Assembly: GCA_934180065.1 (NCBI GenBank)
Contig: CAKPRA010000005.1
Coordinates: 12,189 to 76,188 of the forward strand
Source of the DNA: an uncultured Clostridia bacterium
Lineage (GTDB): Bacteria; Bacillota; Clostridia; TANB77; CAG-508
Direction: 5' to 3'
Length of the DNA stretch: 64,000 nt
Position 1 is the stretch's first letter. Every line of letters starts with the position of its first letter. Position numbers and translations under genes: made by a program. Of the stretch, positions 53,953-63,886 are shown in pieces. Below the pieces are notes generated by a model. The model was given only the letters and a program-made list of their open reading frames with translations. It made no database searches and was not told the DNA's origin.

Positions 53953-53957
53953 AAGAA

Positions 53958-56042
53958 ATGGAAGAATCAATGAATATATCAAAAGAAGTGGCTGTGGTAT
54001 GGAGTATAGCAAATAAATTAAGAGGACCATATAAGAGTGATAAATATAAAGATGTAATAATTCCAATGGTAATTATAAGAAGATTTGAATGCGCTCTATC
54101 TAAAACTAAAAAAGCAGTATTAGAAGAATATGAGAAAGACAAAACAACACCTGCAAAAATACTATGTCAAAAATCAGGATACTCTTTTTACAATACAAGT
54201 AAGTTTGATTTAAAGGAATTGTTGAATGATTCAGAGCATATAGCTGCAAATTTTAAATCATACATAAATGGTTTTTCTGCTAATATTAAGGAGATTATTG
54301 ATAATTTATCTTTTAGTGCAGAAATAGATAAAATGGATAAAAATAATAGATTATTAGGTGTAATTAAAGATTTTTCAAATTTGGATTTGAATCCTGAAAC
54401 AATAAGTAACCATAAAATGGGTTATATATTTGAAGATATAATTAGGAGATTTTCTGAAAATGCTGAGGCTGGTGATCACTTTACACCAAGAGAAGTTATT
54501 AAACTTATGGTAGATGTATTATTATCAGAAGGCAGTGATGATTTAATGGCAGCTGGAAAAACTGTTACAATATTGGATGCCGCTTGTGGAACAGGTGGAA
54601 TGCTAAGTACAGCAAGAGATGCAATACTAAAAATGAATCCAGATGCAGATATTCAATTATTTGGGCAAGAAGTTAATCCAGAATCATATGCTATATGTTT
54701 AGCTGACATGATGATAAAAGGGCAGAATGCTAATAATATTAAATTCCAAGATACGATGATAAAAGATTCTTTTGAAGCTACAGTAAATAAACCTGAACAG
54801 AAAATGAGATATGTAATTATGAATCCTCCATTTGGACAACCATGGGGAGGAAAAGATGCTGCAGAAGGTGTTGAAAAAGCAGTTAATGAAGAATATAAAA
54901 AGGGATATAAAGGAAGATTTGGAGCAGGTTTACCTGGAACAGGAGATATGCAACTATTATTCATGCAGCATGCAATTTCAAAATTAGATGATAATGGTAA
55001 AGCTGCAATTATTACAAATGGTTCTCCATTATTTTCTGGAGGAACTTCATCAGGAGAAAGCCAAATAAGAAAGTATATGATAGAACAAGATTTAATAGAA
55101 GCAATTATAGCTCTTCCTACAGATTTATTTTATAACACTAATATTGGAATTTATGTATTTATATTATCAAAAGAAGGTACTAAAAGAAAAGATAGAAGAG
55201 GAAAAATACAACTAATAAATGCAACATCTGAAGAATTTTGGACTCAACTAAGAAAATCACTTGGTAAAAAGAGAAAGGAATTAAGTCCGAAACAAATAGA
55301 AAAAATTGTTAAAATATATGCAGATTTTAAGGAAAATAAGTATTGTAAAATATTTGATAAAGAGGAGTTTTTATATAGAGAATATGCAGTATATCAACCA
55401 TTACAAAGAAATTATGCTATGACAAATGAAAGAATTGAAAATATGTTAAATTCAGGTTACTTATCTAATTTATATGATCCAGAAAAAGCGGAAGAATTAC
55501 AATTATTAGATCCTATTCCTGCAAAAGAGAAAAAACAATTAGATAAATATTTAGAGGGAAAGCCAATATATGAAGATATTATAAAATTATTAAAAAACAA
55601 TGTATCAGATAGAATTTATAAGAGAGAAAGTGATTTCTTACCTGTTATCAAAAATGTGTTAAAAGATATTGACAAAAAATTAATAGAAAAAATCGTTGAA
55701 GGATTATCAGAAATGGATAAAACAGCAGAAGTACATAAAAATAAAAAGGGTGAAATTATATTAGATAAAACAACAAAAGATACAGAAATCGTTAAATATA
55801 ATAAAGATATAAAAGAATATATGAATGAAGAAGTATTACCACATGTTCCAGATGCTATATATCAATTTGAAGAAGATTTAAATGCAAAGAAACCTGTAAT
55901 CAAAACAGGTGCAGAATTTCCATTTACAAGATATTTTTATGAATATAAAGAACCAGAGAAAGCTGAAAATTTGTTAAAAGAATTTATGAACATTGAGAAT
56001 GAGTTGAATGACAAAATAAAAGCACTTCTAGAGGAGGCGTAA
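53958..56042 (+). CDS. hsdM: Type I restriction-modification methyltransferase subunit HsdM
   Basis: A 694-residue N6-adenine methyltransferase. It has an N-terminal helical HsdM domain, HFTPREVIKLMVDVLL, SAM motif I LDAACGTGGM (206-215), and the catalytic NPPF (289-292). The C-terminal extension of about 200 residues is longer than in standard HsdM and helical. It forms the M2S methylase with HsdS. It is followed by hsdS after 3 bp; AGGAGAGTAG precedes ATG. Confidence 0.95.
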   Translation: MEESMNISKEVAVVWSIANKLRGPYKSDKYKDVIIPMVIIRRFECALSKTKKAVLEEYEKDKTTPAKILCQKSGYSFYNTSKFDLKELLNDSEHIAANFKSYINGFSANIKEIIDNLSFSAEIDKMDKNNRLLGVIKDFSNLDLNPETISNHKMGYIFEDIIRRFSENAEAGDHFTPREVIKLMVDVLLSEGSDDLMAAGKTVTILDAACGTGGMLSTARDAILKMNPDADIQLFGQEVNPESYAICLADMMIKGQNANNIKFQDTMIKDSFEATVNKPEQKMRYVIMNPPFGQPWGGKDAAEGVEKAVNEEYKKGYKGRFGAGLPGTGDMQLLFMQHAISKLDDNGKAAIITNGSPLFSGGTSSGESQIRKYMIEQDLIEAIIALPTDLFYNTNIGIYVFILSKEGTKRKDRRGKIQLINATSEEFWTQLRKSLGKKRKELSPKQIEKIVKIYADFKENKYCKIFDKEEFLYREYAVYQPLQRNYAMTNERIENMLNSGYLSNLYDPEKAEELQLLDPIPAKEKKQLDKYLEGKPIYEDIIKLLKNNVSDRIYKRESDFLPVIKNVLKDIDKKLIEKIVEGLSEMDKTAEVHKNKKGEIILDKTTKDTEIVKYNKDIKEYMNEEVLPHVPDAIYQFEEDLNAKKPVIKTGAEFPFTRYFYEYKEPEKAENLLKEFMNIENELNDKIKALLEEA

Positions 56043-56045
56043 AGT

Positions 56046-57374
56046 ATGTCAGAAATGAAAGATAGTTGTATTAAATGGATTGGAAAAATACCAATAGAAT
56101 GGAGTACAAAACGAGTAAAGTATTTAGCCACAAAGCCAGAATCCTTATTTATAGATGGAGATTGGATAGAAAGCGATGTAATTATTGAAAAAGGTATTAG
56201 ATATTTAACAACTGGAAATGTTGGAGCTGGTTTTTTCAAAGAACAAGGCTCTGGCTATATTTCAGAGGAAACATTTAAAAAATTAAAATGTTTAAAAGTA
56301 TTACCAGGAGATTTAATGATTTCAAGATTGAACGAGCCAATAGGTAGAGCTTGTATAGTTCCTGATATAGAAGATTTTTATGTTGTTGCTGTTGACAATG
56401 TTATTTTAAGACCAAATAAAGAATTTGATAAAAAATTTATAATGTATTGTATGAATACGACAGGATATTCCGAAGATGCAAATGATGCGGCAAGAGGATC
56501 TACAATGCAAAGAGTAAGTAGAAGTATATTAGGTACTTTTATAATACCTATTACATCTATAGAAGAGCAAAAAAATATAGTAAAATTTTTAGATAATAAA
56601 GTTGGAAAAATAGATGAAATATTAACATTTTTATATAATCAAATTAGTATATTGAATAAATATAAACAATCACTTATTACTGAAGTGGTAACTAAAGGAT
56701 TAAATAATAATGCAAAAATGAAAGATAGTGGTATCGATTGGATTGGAGAAATACCGGAGCACTGGATAATTAGTAAGCTAAAATATATATCTAAATGTAA
56801 TGAATCAACATTAAAAGAAAATACAAAATCTGATTTATATATGAGATATATAGATATTGGATCTGTAAGTTATGATAATGGAATAGAAATTTATCAAGAA
56901 ATGAAATTTGAAGATTCACCTTCAAGGGCAAGGAGAATTGTAAAAAAGGGTAATATAATAATTTCTACTGTAAGAACTTATTTAAAGGCAATTGCATTTA
57001 TTGAAGATGACGAGAATGTTATAGTATCTACTGGATTTGCTGTCATAAGATTAAATGATGCCATGTACAATAAATATTTTTATTATTATATAAAATCTGA
57101 AAAATTCATAGAACAAGTTGATAAATATTCTTATGGAATTGCTTATCCAGCAATAAATGCGGAATTATTAAACTCTATATTGACAATTATTCCAACGGTG
57201 GATGAGCAAAAGAAAATAGCAGACTATTTAGATAAGAAATGTAAAGAAATAGATGATTTAATAAAGAATAAACGAGCTCAAATAGATAAAATGGAACAAT
57301 ATAAAAAATCACTAATATATGAATACGTAACTGGTAAAAAAAGAGTAAAAGGAGCTGAAGAATTATATGGATAA
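56046..57374 (+). CDS. hsdS: Type I restriction specificity subunit HsdS
   Basis: A 442-residue subunit with two target-recognition domains, each starting with the same motif (KDSCIKWIGKIPIEW and KDSGIDWIGEIPEHW) and each ending in a helical spacer (EEQKNIVKFLDNKVGKID and DEQKKIADYLDKKCKEID). Each domain reads one half of a split DNA site. No invertase or second hsdS lies next to it in the window. AGGAGG lies 8 bp before ATG. Confidence 0.93.
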   Translation: MSEMKDSCIKWIGKIPIEWSTKRVKYLATKPESLFIDGDWIESDVIIEKGIRYLTTGNVGAGFFKEQGSGYISEETFKKLKCLKVLPGDLMISRLNEPIGRACIVPDIEDFYVVAVDNVILRPNKEFDKKFIMYCMNTTGYSEDANDAARGSTMQRVSRSILGTFIIPITSIEEQKNIVKFLDNKVGKIDEILTFLYNQISILNKYKQSLITEVVTKGLNNNAKMKDSGIDWIGEIPEHWIISKLKYISKCNESTLKENTKSDLYMRYIDIGSVSYDNGIEIYQEMKFEDSPSRARRIVKKGNIIISTVRTYLKAIAFIEDDENVIVSTGFAVIRLNDAMYNKYFYYYIKSEKFIEQVDKYSYGIAYPAINAELLNSILTIIPTVDEQKKIADYLDKKCKEIDDLIKNKRAQIDKMEQYKKSLIYEYVTGKKRVKGAEELYG

Positions 57375-60300
57375 TTTTTTTAAGGAAAGATATGACTATC
57401 AGAGATATATTATAGATTATTTGGTTAAAAAGAATAAATTCATAGAAAGAGATAGTAAAAAATATTATAATCCTATTTATGCAATGGATACTGAATTGCT
57501 ATTACAGTTCTTGGAAGACACTCAGCCTGACAAGATAAAAGAGATAAGAGAGATATATGGTGATGATGCAGATAATCTTATAATAAAAAGAGTAAATAAT
57601 GAAATTACTAAAAAGAATAGTAGCTTAATAAGTAGAGTAAAAAATGGAATATATTTTGATAATAACATTAGCTTAGACTTAATGTATGATAAGCCAGCAA
57701 CAACATTTAATGAAGAATTAAATGAACTATATAAAAAAAATATATTTTCAGTTATGGAAGAAGTGTATCATAAAGAAGATGAAAGAATTGATTTGGTTAT
57801 CTTTTTAAATGGTATTGCAATTATTACGATAGAATTAAAAAGCAATCAATCTGGGCAAAATTACGAGAATGCAATTGAACAATTTAAAAATGAAAGAGAT
57901 TCTAATACTAGATTATTATCGTTTAAAAGTGGAGCATTAGTTAATTTCGCAATGGATACAAAAGAAGTATATATGTGTACAAAATTAAATGGAAAATCTT
58001 CATATTTCTTACCATTTAATAAAGGTACAGAAGATGGAGGAAAAGGAAATCCTCATGTAGAGAACAAATTGAATGTATGCTATATGTGGGAAGATATATT
58101 AACAAAAGATACTATCTTATACTTAATTAAAAATTTCATATTTGTAGAAGTTGAAAAAAAAGAAGATCCAGTTACAGGGATATTAAAGACAAAAGAAAGT
58201 GTTATATTCCCTAGATATCATCAATTAGATGCTATCAGAAAGATAGTTGATGATATAAGAATAAATAAAACTGCAAAGAATTATTTAATAGAACATAGTG
58301 CAGGAAGTGGAAAAACGAAAACTATAGCATGGCTTGCACATAGATTACAATCTCTTCATGATTTAAAAGAAAAGAATATATTTGATTCTGTTTTAATCAT
58401 TACAGACAGAATTGTAGTAGACCAACAACTTCAAAATGCTATTACTGCGATAGATCATAAACAAGGTTTAATTAAGGTAATGGATGAAAAGTGCACATCA
58501 GCAGATTTAGCAGAAGCATTAAAAAGTAATACCAAAATTATTGTTTCTACAATACAAAAATTTAGATATATTTTAGATGAAACTAAAAATATACTCGATA
58601 AGAGTTTTGCAATAATAATAGATGAAGCACATTCTTCAACATCTGGTAAAAATATGGCAGCTGTAACAGAAGTACTATCTGATGAAGATGAAGAAAATGA
58701 CTCTGTGGAAGACTTAATACTAGATGAAATAGCTAAACAAGGAAAGCAAAAGAACATTTCAATGATAGCATTTACTGCTACACCAAAGAAGCAAACATTA
58801 CAATTATTTGGTAATATGAATGCAGAAGGAAAGCCTGCACCATTTCATATTTATGGAATGAAACAAGCTATTCAAGAAGAATTTATACTAGATGTACTAA
58901 CTAATTATACAACATATAGAACATATTATGAATTAACAAAAAAGATGGAAGAAAATCCAGATGTGTTTGCAAGTGTTGTAAAGAAAAAAATAAATAGATT
59001 TGTTGATATGCATCCAACTAATATTGGTCAAAAGGTTGAAATTATAATAGAACACTTTAGAAATTGCATTATGAGAGAACTTGGGGGAAAAGCAAAGGCT
59101 ATGGTTATAACATCATCTAGAGAAGCAGCTGTTAGATATAGAAATGAATTTGAAAGATATATAAATGTTCATCATTATGGAGATATAAAAGCATTGGTTG
59201 CTTTTTCGGGAAAAGTAACAGTAGATGGACAAGAGTATAGTGAAGTAGGTATGAATAAAATACCAGAAAATGCATTAAGAGAAGAATTTGACAAAGATGA
59301 CTATCAAGTATTATTGGTTGCAAATAAGTATCAAACAGGATTTGATCAACCAAAGTTAGTTGCAATGTATGTAGATAAAAAATTGAGTGGTATAGCAGCT
59401 GTTCAGACATTATCAAGATTAAATAGAATATGTCCACCATTTAATAAACAGACATTTATACTAGATTTCAAGAATAGTTATGAAGATATTAAGAGAGCAT
59501 TTGAACCTTATTATGACGGAACTATATTAGCAGAAAGTGTAAATCCAGAAATGGTATATGATTTAATAGGAAAAGTTGACACATATAATTTTATGGATTA
59601 CGCAGATGTATTAGCATTTAATGAGTATGCATACAAAGAGAAAAAAAGAATTACTGATAAAGTAAAGATGGAAAGCTTAATAGATAAAGCTCTAAGTAAG
59701 ATAAAATCTAGAGATCTAAAAGAACAAGTAGAAATAAAAAAGAATATTGGTAGTTTTAATAAATTTTATAGATTTTTAATACAAGCTACAGCGTTTGAAG
59801 ATGTTGATTTGCATAAAAAATATAATTATTTAACTGTACTATATAAAGAACTTGATGTAAAAGGAATTAAGGTCGATTTTAATGTAGTAAAAGCTATTGA
59901 TATATCTGGATTAGAACAGAAAAAAACGGGTGAGTATATTATTCCAAAGGGAACACAAACTGTTGATGCAAAACCAGAAATTAAATACATAAACCCAAGA
60001 CCTGTAACTGTAGAAATGGAACAAATGAAAAAGTTAGCAGAAATAATAGATGAAATTAATCTCGAAAAAGGAATTAGTATTGATCCAAAATTAGCACATT
60101 CATCATTAGTACAAATTAAGGATATATTAATGCATAATCAAGAGTTAAAAAACAGTGCAATGGTTAACGAATATAAAGATTTTAATTTCGCTTATTATAG
60201 AAGTGTTGATAAGGCACTTGAAGAAGGCTATGATCATAATAGAGAATTATACAAATTATTATTGGATGATAGTGATGCAAAGCAAAGAATACTAGGAATT

Positions 60301-60879
60301 TATATGGAAGAAATATATAAATCTTTGAATAAAGTTACAGAAGATATTTTAAAAGTAGCAGAAGATAGTGAACCATATAATTTAGACAACGAAGTATTTG
60401 CAAGAAATGTAGGCAGATTTAAAACAATAAGTGGAAGAAATGTCTATTATTATGGAGAAGAGTACGGCGACGATATTAAAGTAATTAATAATGAATATGA
60501 AAAAATAAAAACATTAAATGATTTATTTGAAGTATTGCTTAAAGCCTGGGAGAAAAATACAGCATATCCAAGTTCGCAAGCGGATTATGAGAAGGATAAT
60601 GATCCAACATATGGACAATGTGCAATTACTGCAACATTAGTTTTTGACTTGTTTGGTGGAACAATCCACAAAATAAGAGTCAATGGTGGAGGAACACATT
60701 ATTTTAATAAAATAAATGGACATTATATTGACTTGACTAGAGATCAATTTGATTTGTATAATATTGATATTAAATATGAACCAAATGAAGAAGTTGCAAG
60801 AGAGTATTGCAATAAAAATGAGAATACAAGAGAAAGGTACAATTTATTGTTAAATATTATACAAAAATTTATTAAATAA
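57367..60879 (+). CDS. hsdR: HsdR restriction/translocation subunit fused to a YunG-like papain-fold domain
   Basis: A 1170-residue protein. The PD-(D/E)xK nuclease has Asp142 and Glu156-x-Lys158 (IDLVIF...TIELK); the SF2 motor has Walker A SAGSGKT (311-317) and DEAH (419-422), with motif VI ALSRLNR-like text (TLSRLNRICPP). After the helical region, about residues 1065-1170 look like a YunG-type papain-fold domain: YGQCAITATLVFDLFGG (Cys1085), GTHYFNK (His1111), DLTRDQF (Asp1122). This domain is not part of usual HsdR. It overlaps hsdS by 8 bp. A role in damaging or maturing the complex is a guess. Confidence 0.92.
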   Translation: MDNFFKERYDYQRYIIDYLVKKNKFIERDSKKYYNPIYAMDTELLLQFLEDTQPDKIKEIREIYGDDADNLIIKRVNNEITKKNSSLISRVKNGIYFDNNISLDLMYDKPATTFNEELNELYKKNIFSVMEEVYHKEDERIDLVIFLNGIAIITIELKSNQSGQNYENAIEQFKNERDSNTRLLSFKSGALVNFAMDTKEVYMCTKLNGKSSYFLPFNKGTEDGGKGNPHVENKLNVCYMWEDILTKDTILYLIKNFIFVEVEKKEDPVTGILKTKESVIFPRYHQLDAIRKIVDDIRINKTAKNYLIEHSAGSGKTKTIAWLAHRLQSLHDLKEKNIFDSVLIITDRIVVDQQLQNAITAIDHKQGLIKVMDEKCTSADLAEALKSNTKIIVSTIQKFRYILDETKNILDKSFAIIIDEAHSSTSGKNMAAVTEVLSDEDEENDSVEDLILDEIAKQGKQKNISMIAFTATPKKQTLQLFGNMNAEGKPAPFHIYGMKQAIQEEFILDVLTNYTTYRTYYELTKKMEENPDVFASVVKKKINRFVDMHPTNIGQKVEIIIEHFRNCIMRELGGKAKAMVITSSREAAVRYRNEFERYINVHHYGDIKALVAFSGKVTVDGQEYSEVGMNKIPENALREEFDKDDYQVLLVANKYQTGFDQPKLVAMYVDKKLSGIAAVQTLSRLNRICPPFNKQTFILDFKNSYEDIKRAFEPYYDGTILAESVNPEMVYDLIGKVDTYNFMDYADVLAFNEYAYKEKKRITDKVKMESLIDKALSKIKSRDLKEQVEIKKNIGSFNKFYRFLIQATAFEDVDLHKKYNYLTVLYKELDVKGIKVDFNVVKAIDISGLEQKKTGEYIIPKGTQTVDAKPEIKYINPRPVTVEMEQMKKLAEIIDEINLEKGISIDPKLAHSSLVQIKDILMHNQELKNSAMVNEYKDFNFAYYRSVDKALEEGYDHNRELYKLLLDDSDAKQRILGIYMEEIYKSLNKVTEDILKVAEDSEPYNLDNEVFARNVGRFKTISGRNVYYYGEEYGDDIKVINNEYEKIKTLNDLFEVLLKAWEKNTAYPSSQADYEKDNDPTYGQCAITATLVFDLFGGTIHKIRVNGGGTHYFNKINGHYIDLTRDQFDLYNIDIKYEPNEEVAREYCNKNENTRERYNLLLNIIQKFIK

Positions 60880-60903
60880 TAAAATAGTATAAGAGGTGGT
60901 AAA

Positions 60904-62484
60904 ATGTCAAACTCAAAATATTTAGATTCTTTAAGTGAAGAAAAGAGAAACTTATTAAGAGAAAGGTTATTCAAACAGCAAGAAGGAAAATGTTTTATTT
61001 GTTGTAAAGATATTGACTCAGAATTACATGATACTGATATTGATCACATAATTCCATTGGTTAACAATGGAAAAGATAGTGAGATAAATTTTGCACTAAC
61101 TCATTCTCATTGTAACAGGTCAAAACTTGATGCTGATTTAAATGTAGCTCGTGTACTGGCTAAATTGGAAGATATAAAGGTTAATACTCCTAAAAACAAA
61201 CAAGCAACATTAAATGATGTTCTTAAGGCTTTTGATGGAGGAAAATATGATTTTAAGTATAAAATAGAAGATAATAAAATTAAATATACATTTAATGAAT
61301 TAGGTACAGAAGTATATGAATCTCCAATCTATACAGACCATTTATCTGGTGAGCAAACAGCATTTATTGAAGTGCCAATAGAATATATTTATCATGATGA
61401 ATTAATAAACCCAAGAGGAATTAATAATAGTATTAGCTTGTTAGTTAAAGAGTTTTATAAGAAAAACCCTCAATTACATTTAAGCTTGGCTAGAATAGAC
61501 AATAATAAAATTAAAATTTTTGACGGACAGCACAAAGCAGTCGCACAAATACTTTTGGGAACAAGAAAAATGACTTTAAGATTGTTTATTAATCCTGATG
61601 TTGAAAGATTAATAGAAACTAATACTAATGCAGGAAGCAAATTAAAACAAATTGCCTTTGATAAATCTATAATCAGGCAATTACATAATACACTATTAAA
61701 TGAAAAAATAGAAGAATATCAAAAAGGACATAATATGTCTGAAGATGATTATAGTTTTTCGGAACAAGACTTAGTGGAATACTTTAAAGGTGAAAGAGGC
61801 AATGTAAAACAATACATAATTAATAGCCAAAAAGATAATATTACAAGAGGCTCAAAACTTACTGATTATATCGATTTTGAAGGAAAAGGAAAAGAAAAAC
61901 CTATATCATATAGTGCTTTTGAAAAGACATTTTTATCTTTATTCATTAATTCGAAGACAATATTAAATACACCTATGAATTATAAAGATGATGAAAATCC
62001 TAGAGTGCTAGAATCGGTTCAATTAAAAAAACTATGTGATATTTTGGCTGAAAATATCTATATAGGCAAATTTGATGTTTCAGTGGGAATTTATCGCATA
62101 GAACAACAAATAATAAATAAAAAAGATAAAGATATAACGGATGAACACTTAATTGCATATAGAGTTAGTAAAGAGGAATTACTTGTTAATTGGCTAAAAA
62201 TAATTGCTAATATAATTAGATCATATTTTTTAAATACTGGAGTTGATTATGATGATAATAATTTATTCCAACAAAAAATTCCAGATCAATTATGGAAAAA
62301 CATTGAAAATTTTGTTAAAAATTTTATAGAATTACCAGTTTGGAAAGATAGAAATTTGGCAAGTACTATTTTTTCAGGTAAATCAAATTATGACTATTGG
62401 GCTACAATCTTTAAAACTGGAAACACAAGTGAAGGTACACCAGTTCTTTCTAAACCACTTAACTTCCAAGAAATGCTTAAATAG
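60904..62484 (+). CDS. HNH endonuclease with DGQHR (DndB-like) domain
   Basis: A 526-residue protein with an N-terminal HNH nuclease (CFICCKDI..., DIDHIIPLVNNGKDSE, THSHCNRSK; about 25-75) and a middle DGQHR domain (KIFDGQHKAVAQILLG, about 205-220), the motif of DndB and related ParB/Srx-like proteins. A long helical C terminus follows. It lies 24 bp after hsdR with its own AGAGGTGG ribosome site. DGQHR proteins occur beside DNA phosphorothioation genes and in other defence loci; no dnd or ssp genes are present here, so this is a solo form. Confidence 0.8.
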   Translation: MSNSKYLDSLSEEKRNLLRERLFKQQEGKCFICCKDIDSELHDTDIDHIIPLVNNGKDSEINFALTHSHCNRSKLDADLNVARVLAKLEDIKVNTPKNKQATLNDVLKAFDGGKYDFKYKIEDNKIKYTFNELGTEVYESPIYTDHLSGEQTAFIEVPIEYIYHDELINPRGINNSISLLVKEFYKKNPQLHLSLARIDNNKIKIFDGQHKAVAQILLGTRKMTLRLFINPDVERLIETNTNAGSKLKQIAFDKSIIRQLHNTLLNEKIEEYQKGHNMSEDDYSFSEQDLVEYFKGERGNVKQYIINSQKDNITRGSKLTDYIDFEGKGKEKPISYSAFEKTFLSLFINSKTILNTPMNYKDDENPRVLESVQLKKLCDILAENIYIGKFDVSVGIYRIEQQIINKKDKDITDEHLIAYRVSKEELLVNWLKIIANIIRSYFLNTGVDYDDNNLFQQKIPDQLWKNIENFVKNFIELPVWKDRNLASTIFSGKSNYDYWATIFKTGNTSEGTPVLSKPLNFQEMLK

Positions 62485-62538
62485 AGGTATATAAAGTTGA
62501 ATAACTTTATAGATTAAGAATAATATAGGAGAACAATA

Positions 62539-63441
62539 ATGAAAAGAACTATAGACGAAGTTATAGAATATGTTGAAGAGCAAAATGAAGGAAAATGCAA
62601 AGTTGTAAGTGCTAAAATTGAAAGTTCATTTAATGATTTAGAATTTGAAGTAAATGTATGGAATGTAAAAACAGATGCAGCTGGAAATTGGTGGGTAGTT
62701 GAAGGTGAAGAATTACCAATGAACTTATATTCACAAGATGCTTTATATCTTACAGCTGATGAAGTTTATTCTTTTCATGTAGGATTAATGAATAGAATGA
62801 TGAGAGCAAGAGAAGAATATACCTCTGAAGATTATATTAAGGCAGCAACATTAGGTATAGAAATAACGCCAGTACTATTAAGAAAACTTAGAAATACTGC
62901 AGATAAACTAGAAAATGCAAGGGAAATAGAAGATTTTCAAGCAATTGGTGTTCAATGCAGGGAAATACTAATAGAACTCGGAAATGCAATATATATGCCT
63001 GGCATGGAAGGAGAAGAAGAGCAACCTCAAAAATCAAATTTTAAAAAGAAAGCGGAATTATTTATAAAATTTTATTTAAATGATAGTGAAAATAGTGATT
63101 ATAGAAGTTATATAAAAAAAATAACAGAAGCAACTTGGGATTATGCTAACAAAATAACGCATTCACAAAATACTACAATATATGAAGCATCAACATGTAT
63201 TGCATTAATTATTTCATTAGTAAGTATATATGAAAATATTCAACACAAAATTTTTGATCCTATTTCTCAATTTATATGTAAAAATTGCAAAAGTAAAAAA
63301 GTTACTATAAGTGGAGATGAGCATGGTGAAGATTCTATAGTAACAAAATTATATATAAAGTGTGAGGAATGTGGTGAAATTACAGAAGTAACTTTTAAAA
63401 ATAATGAAGGTTCAAGAACAAAATATATAATAGAGGAATAG
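62539..63441 (+). CDS. Unknown protein with C-terminal zinc ribbon, defence-associated by context
   Basis: A 300-residue protein. The N-terminal part is mixed alpha/beta (WNVKTDAAGNWWVVEGEELP), the middle is helical with conserved-looking FQAIGVQCREILIELGNAIY and ANKITHSQNTTIYEASTCI, and the end has a zinc ribbon (CKNCKSKKV... and CEECGEITEV). The helical part could be a HEPN-like or abortive-infection-type domain, but I do not recognise it surely. It follows the HNH-DGQHR gene by 54 bp with AGGAGA 7 bp before ATG and is the last gene before a terminator, so it likely works with the neighbours. Confidence 0.65.
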   Translation: MKRTIDEVIEYVEEQNEGKCKVVSAKIESSFNDLEFEVNVWNVKTDAAGNWWVVEGEELPMNLYSQDALYLTADEVYSFHVGLMNRMMRAREEYTSEDYIKAATLGIEITPVLLRKLRNTADKLENAREIEDFQAIGVQCREILIELGNAIYMPGMEGEEEQPQKSNFKKKAELFIKFYLNDSENSDYRSYIKKITEATWDYANKITHSQNTTIYEASTCIALIISLVSIYENIQHKIFDPISQFICKNCKSKKVTISGDEHGEDSIVTKLYIKCEECGEITEVTFKNNEGSRTKYIIEE

Positions 63442-63443
63442 AA

Positions 63444-63479
63444 AAAAGCAAGATTATATATAAATATAATCTTGCTTTT
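63444..63479. terminator. Bidirectional terminator
   Basis: AAAAGCAAGATTATA and TATAATCTTGCTTTT form a 15-bp stem over TATAAA, closing the hsd operon and the converging small gene. Confidence 0.85.
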
Positions 63480-63486
63480 CTATTTT

Positions 63487-63777
63487 TTAGTTAAAACATC
63501 CCATAACTAACTGAGAACCATCTACGAAACCGTTTCTATAATATTTCTCATTCCAGTAGCAAAGATAGTCCATAAAATTTTTATCAAGCTGATCTAATTG
63601 TTTCTGAACATATTTCTTATTTTGTTTTGGTACATTATTCAAAATCTTTTCAGCCAATTCATCAAAGTAAATACAATATTTTTTATCTTGAGAAGTCATA
63701 TTGCAGAATGCAGTTTCCTCCCTAAATTCTAACCATTCCTTAATAATATCATCATTAACTTTTCTAAAATTACTCAT
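63487..63777 (-). CDS. Small element protein, DUF6809-like
   Basis: A 96-residue, helical protein ending in NEKYYRNGFVDGSQLVMGCF. The terminal pattern Y-x-x-GF-x-x-G-x-x-L/M is like the DUF6809 proteins widespread in clostridial conjugative elements, whose function is unknown. GGAGG lies 9 bp before ATG. It marks the right part of the element. Confidence 0.65.
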   Translation of the reverse strand: MSNFRKVNDDIIKEWLEFREETAFCNMTSQDKKYCIYFDELAEKILNNVPKQNKKYVQKQLDQLDKNFMDYLCYWNEKYYRNGFVDGSQLVMGCFN

Positions 63778-63809
63778 AAATAAACCTCCAAATTATATAA
63801 AATTCAAAA

Positions 63810-63886
63810 TGTCCCCAATTTGCAAATGTATATTTGAACATCTTGTGCGACAAGACTTTCAAAATCTTGGGGACAGAAAGGGGACA
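63810..63886. repeat. GGGGACA repeats at the right end of the element
   Basis: TGTCCCCAA (63810-63818), CTTGGGGACA (63866-63875) and GGGGACA (63880-63886) mirror the CTTGGGGACA and GGGGACA units at 44533-44550. The right attachment site should lie shortly after the window end; no second tRNA fragment is visible before 64000. Confidence 0.5.
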
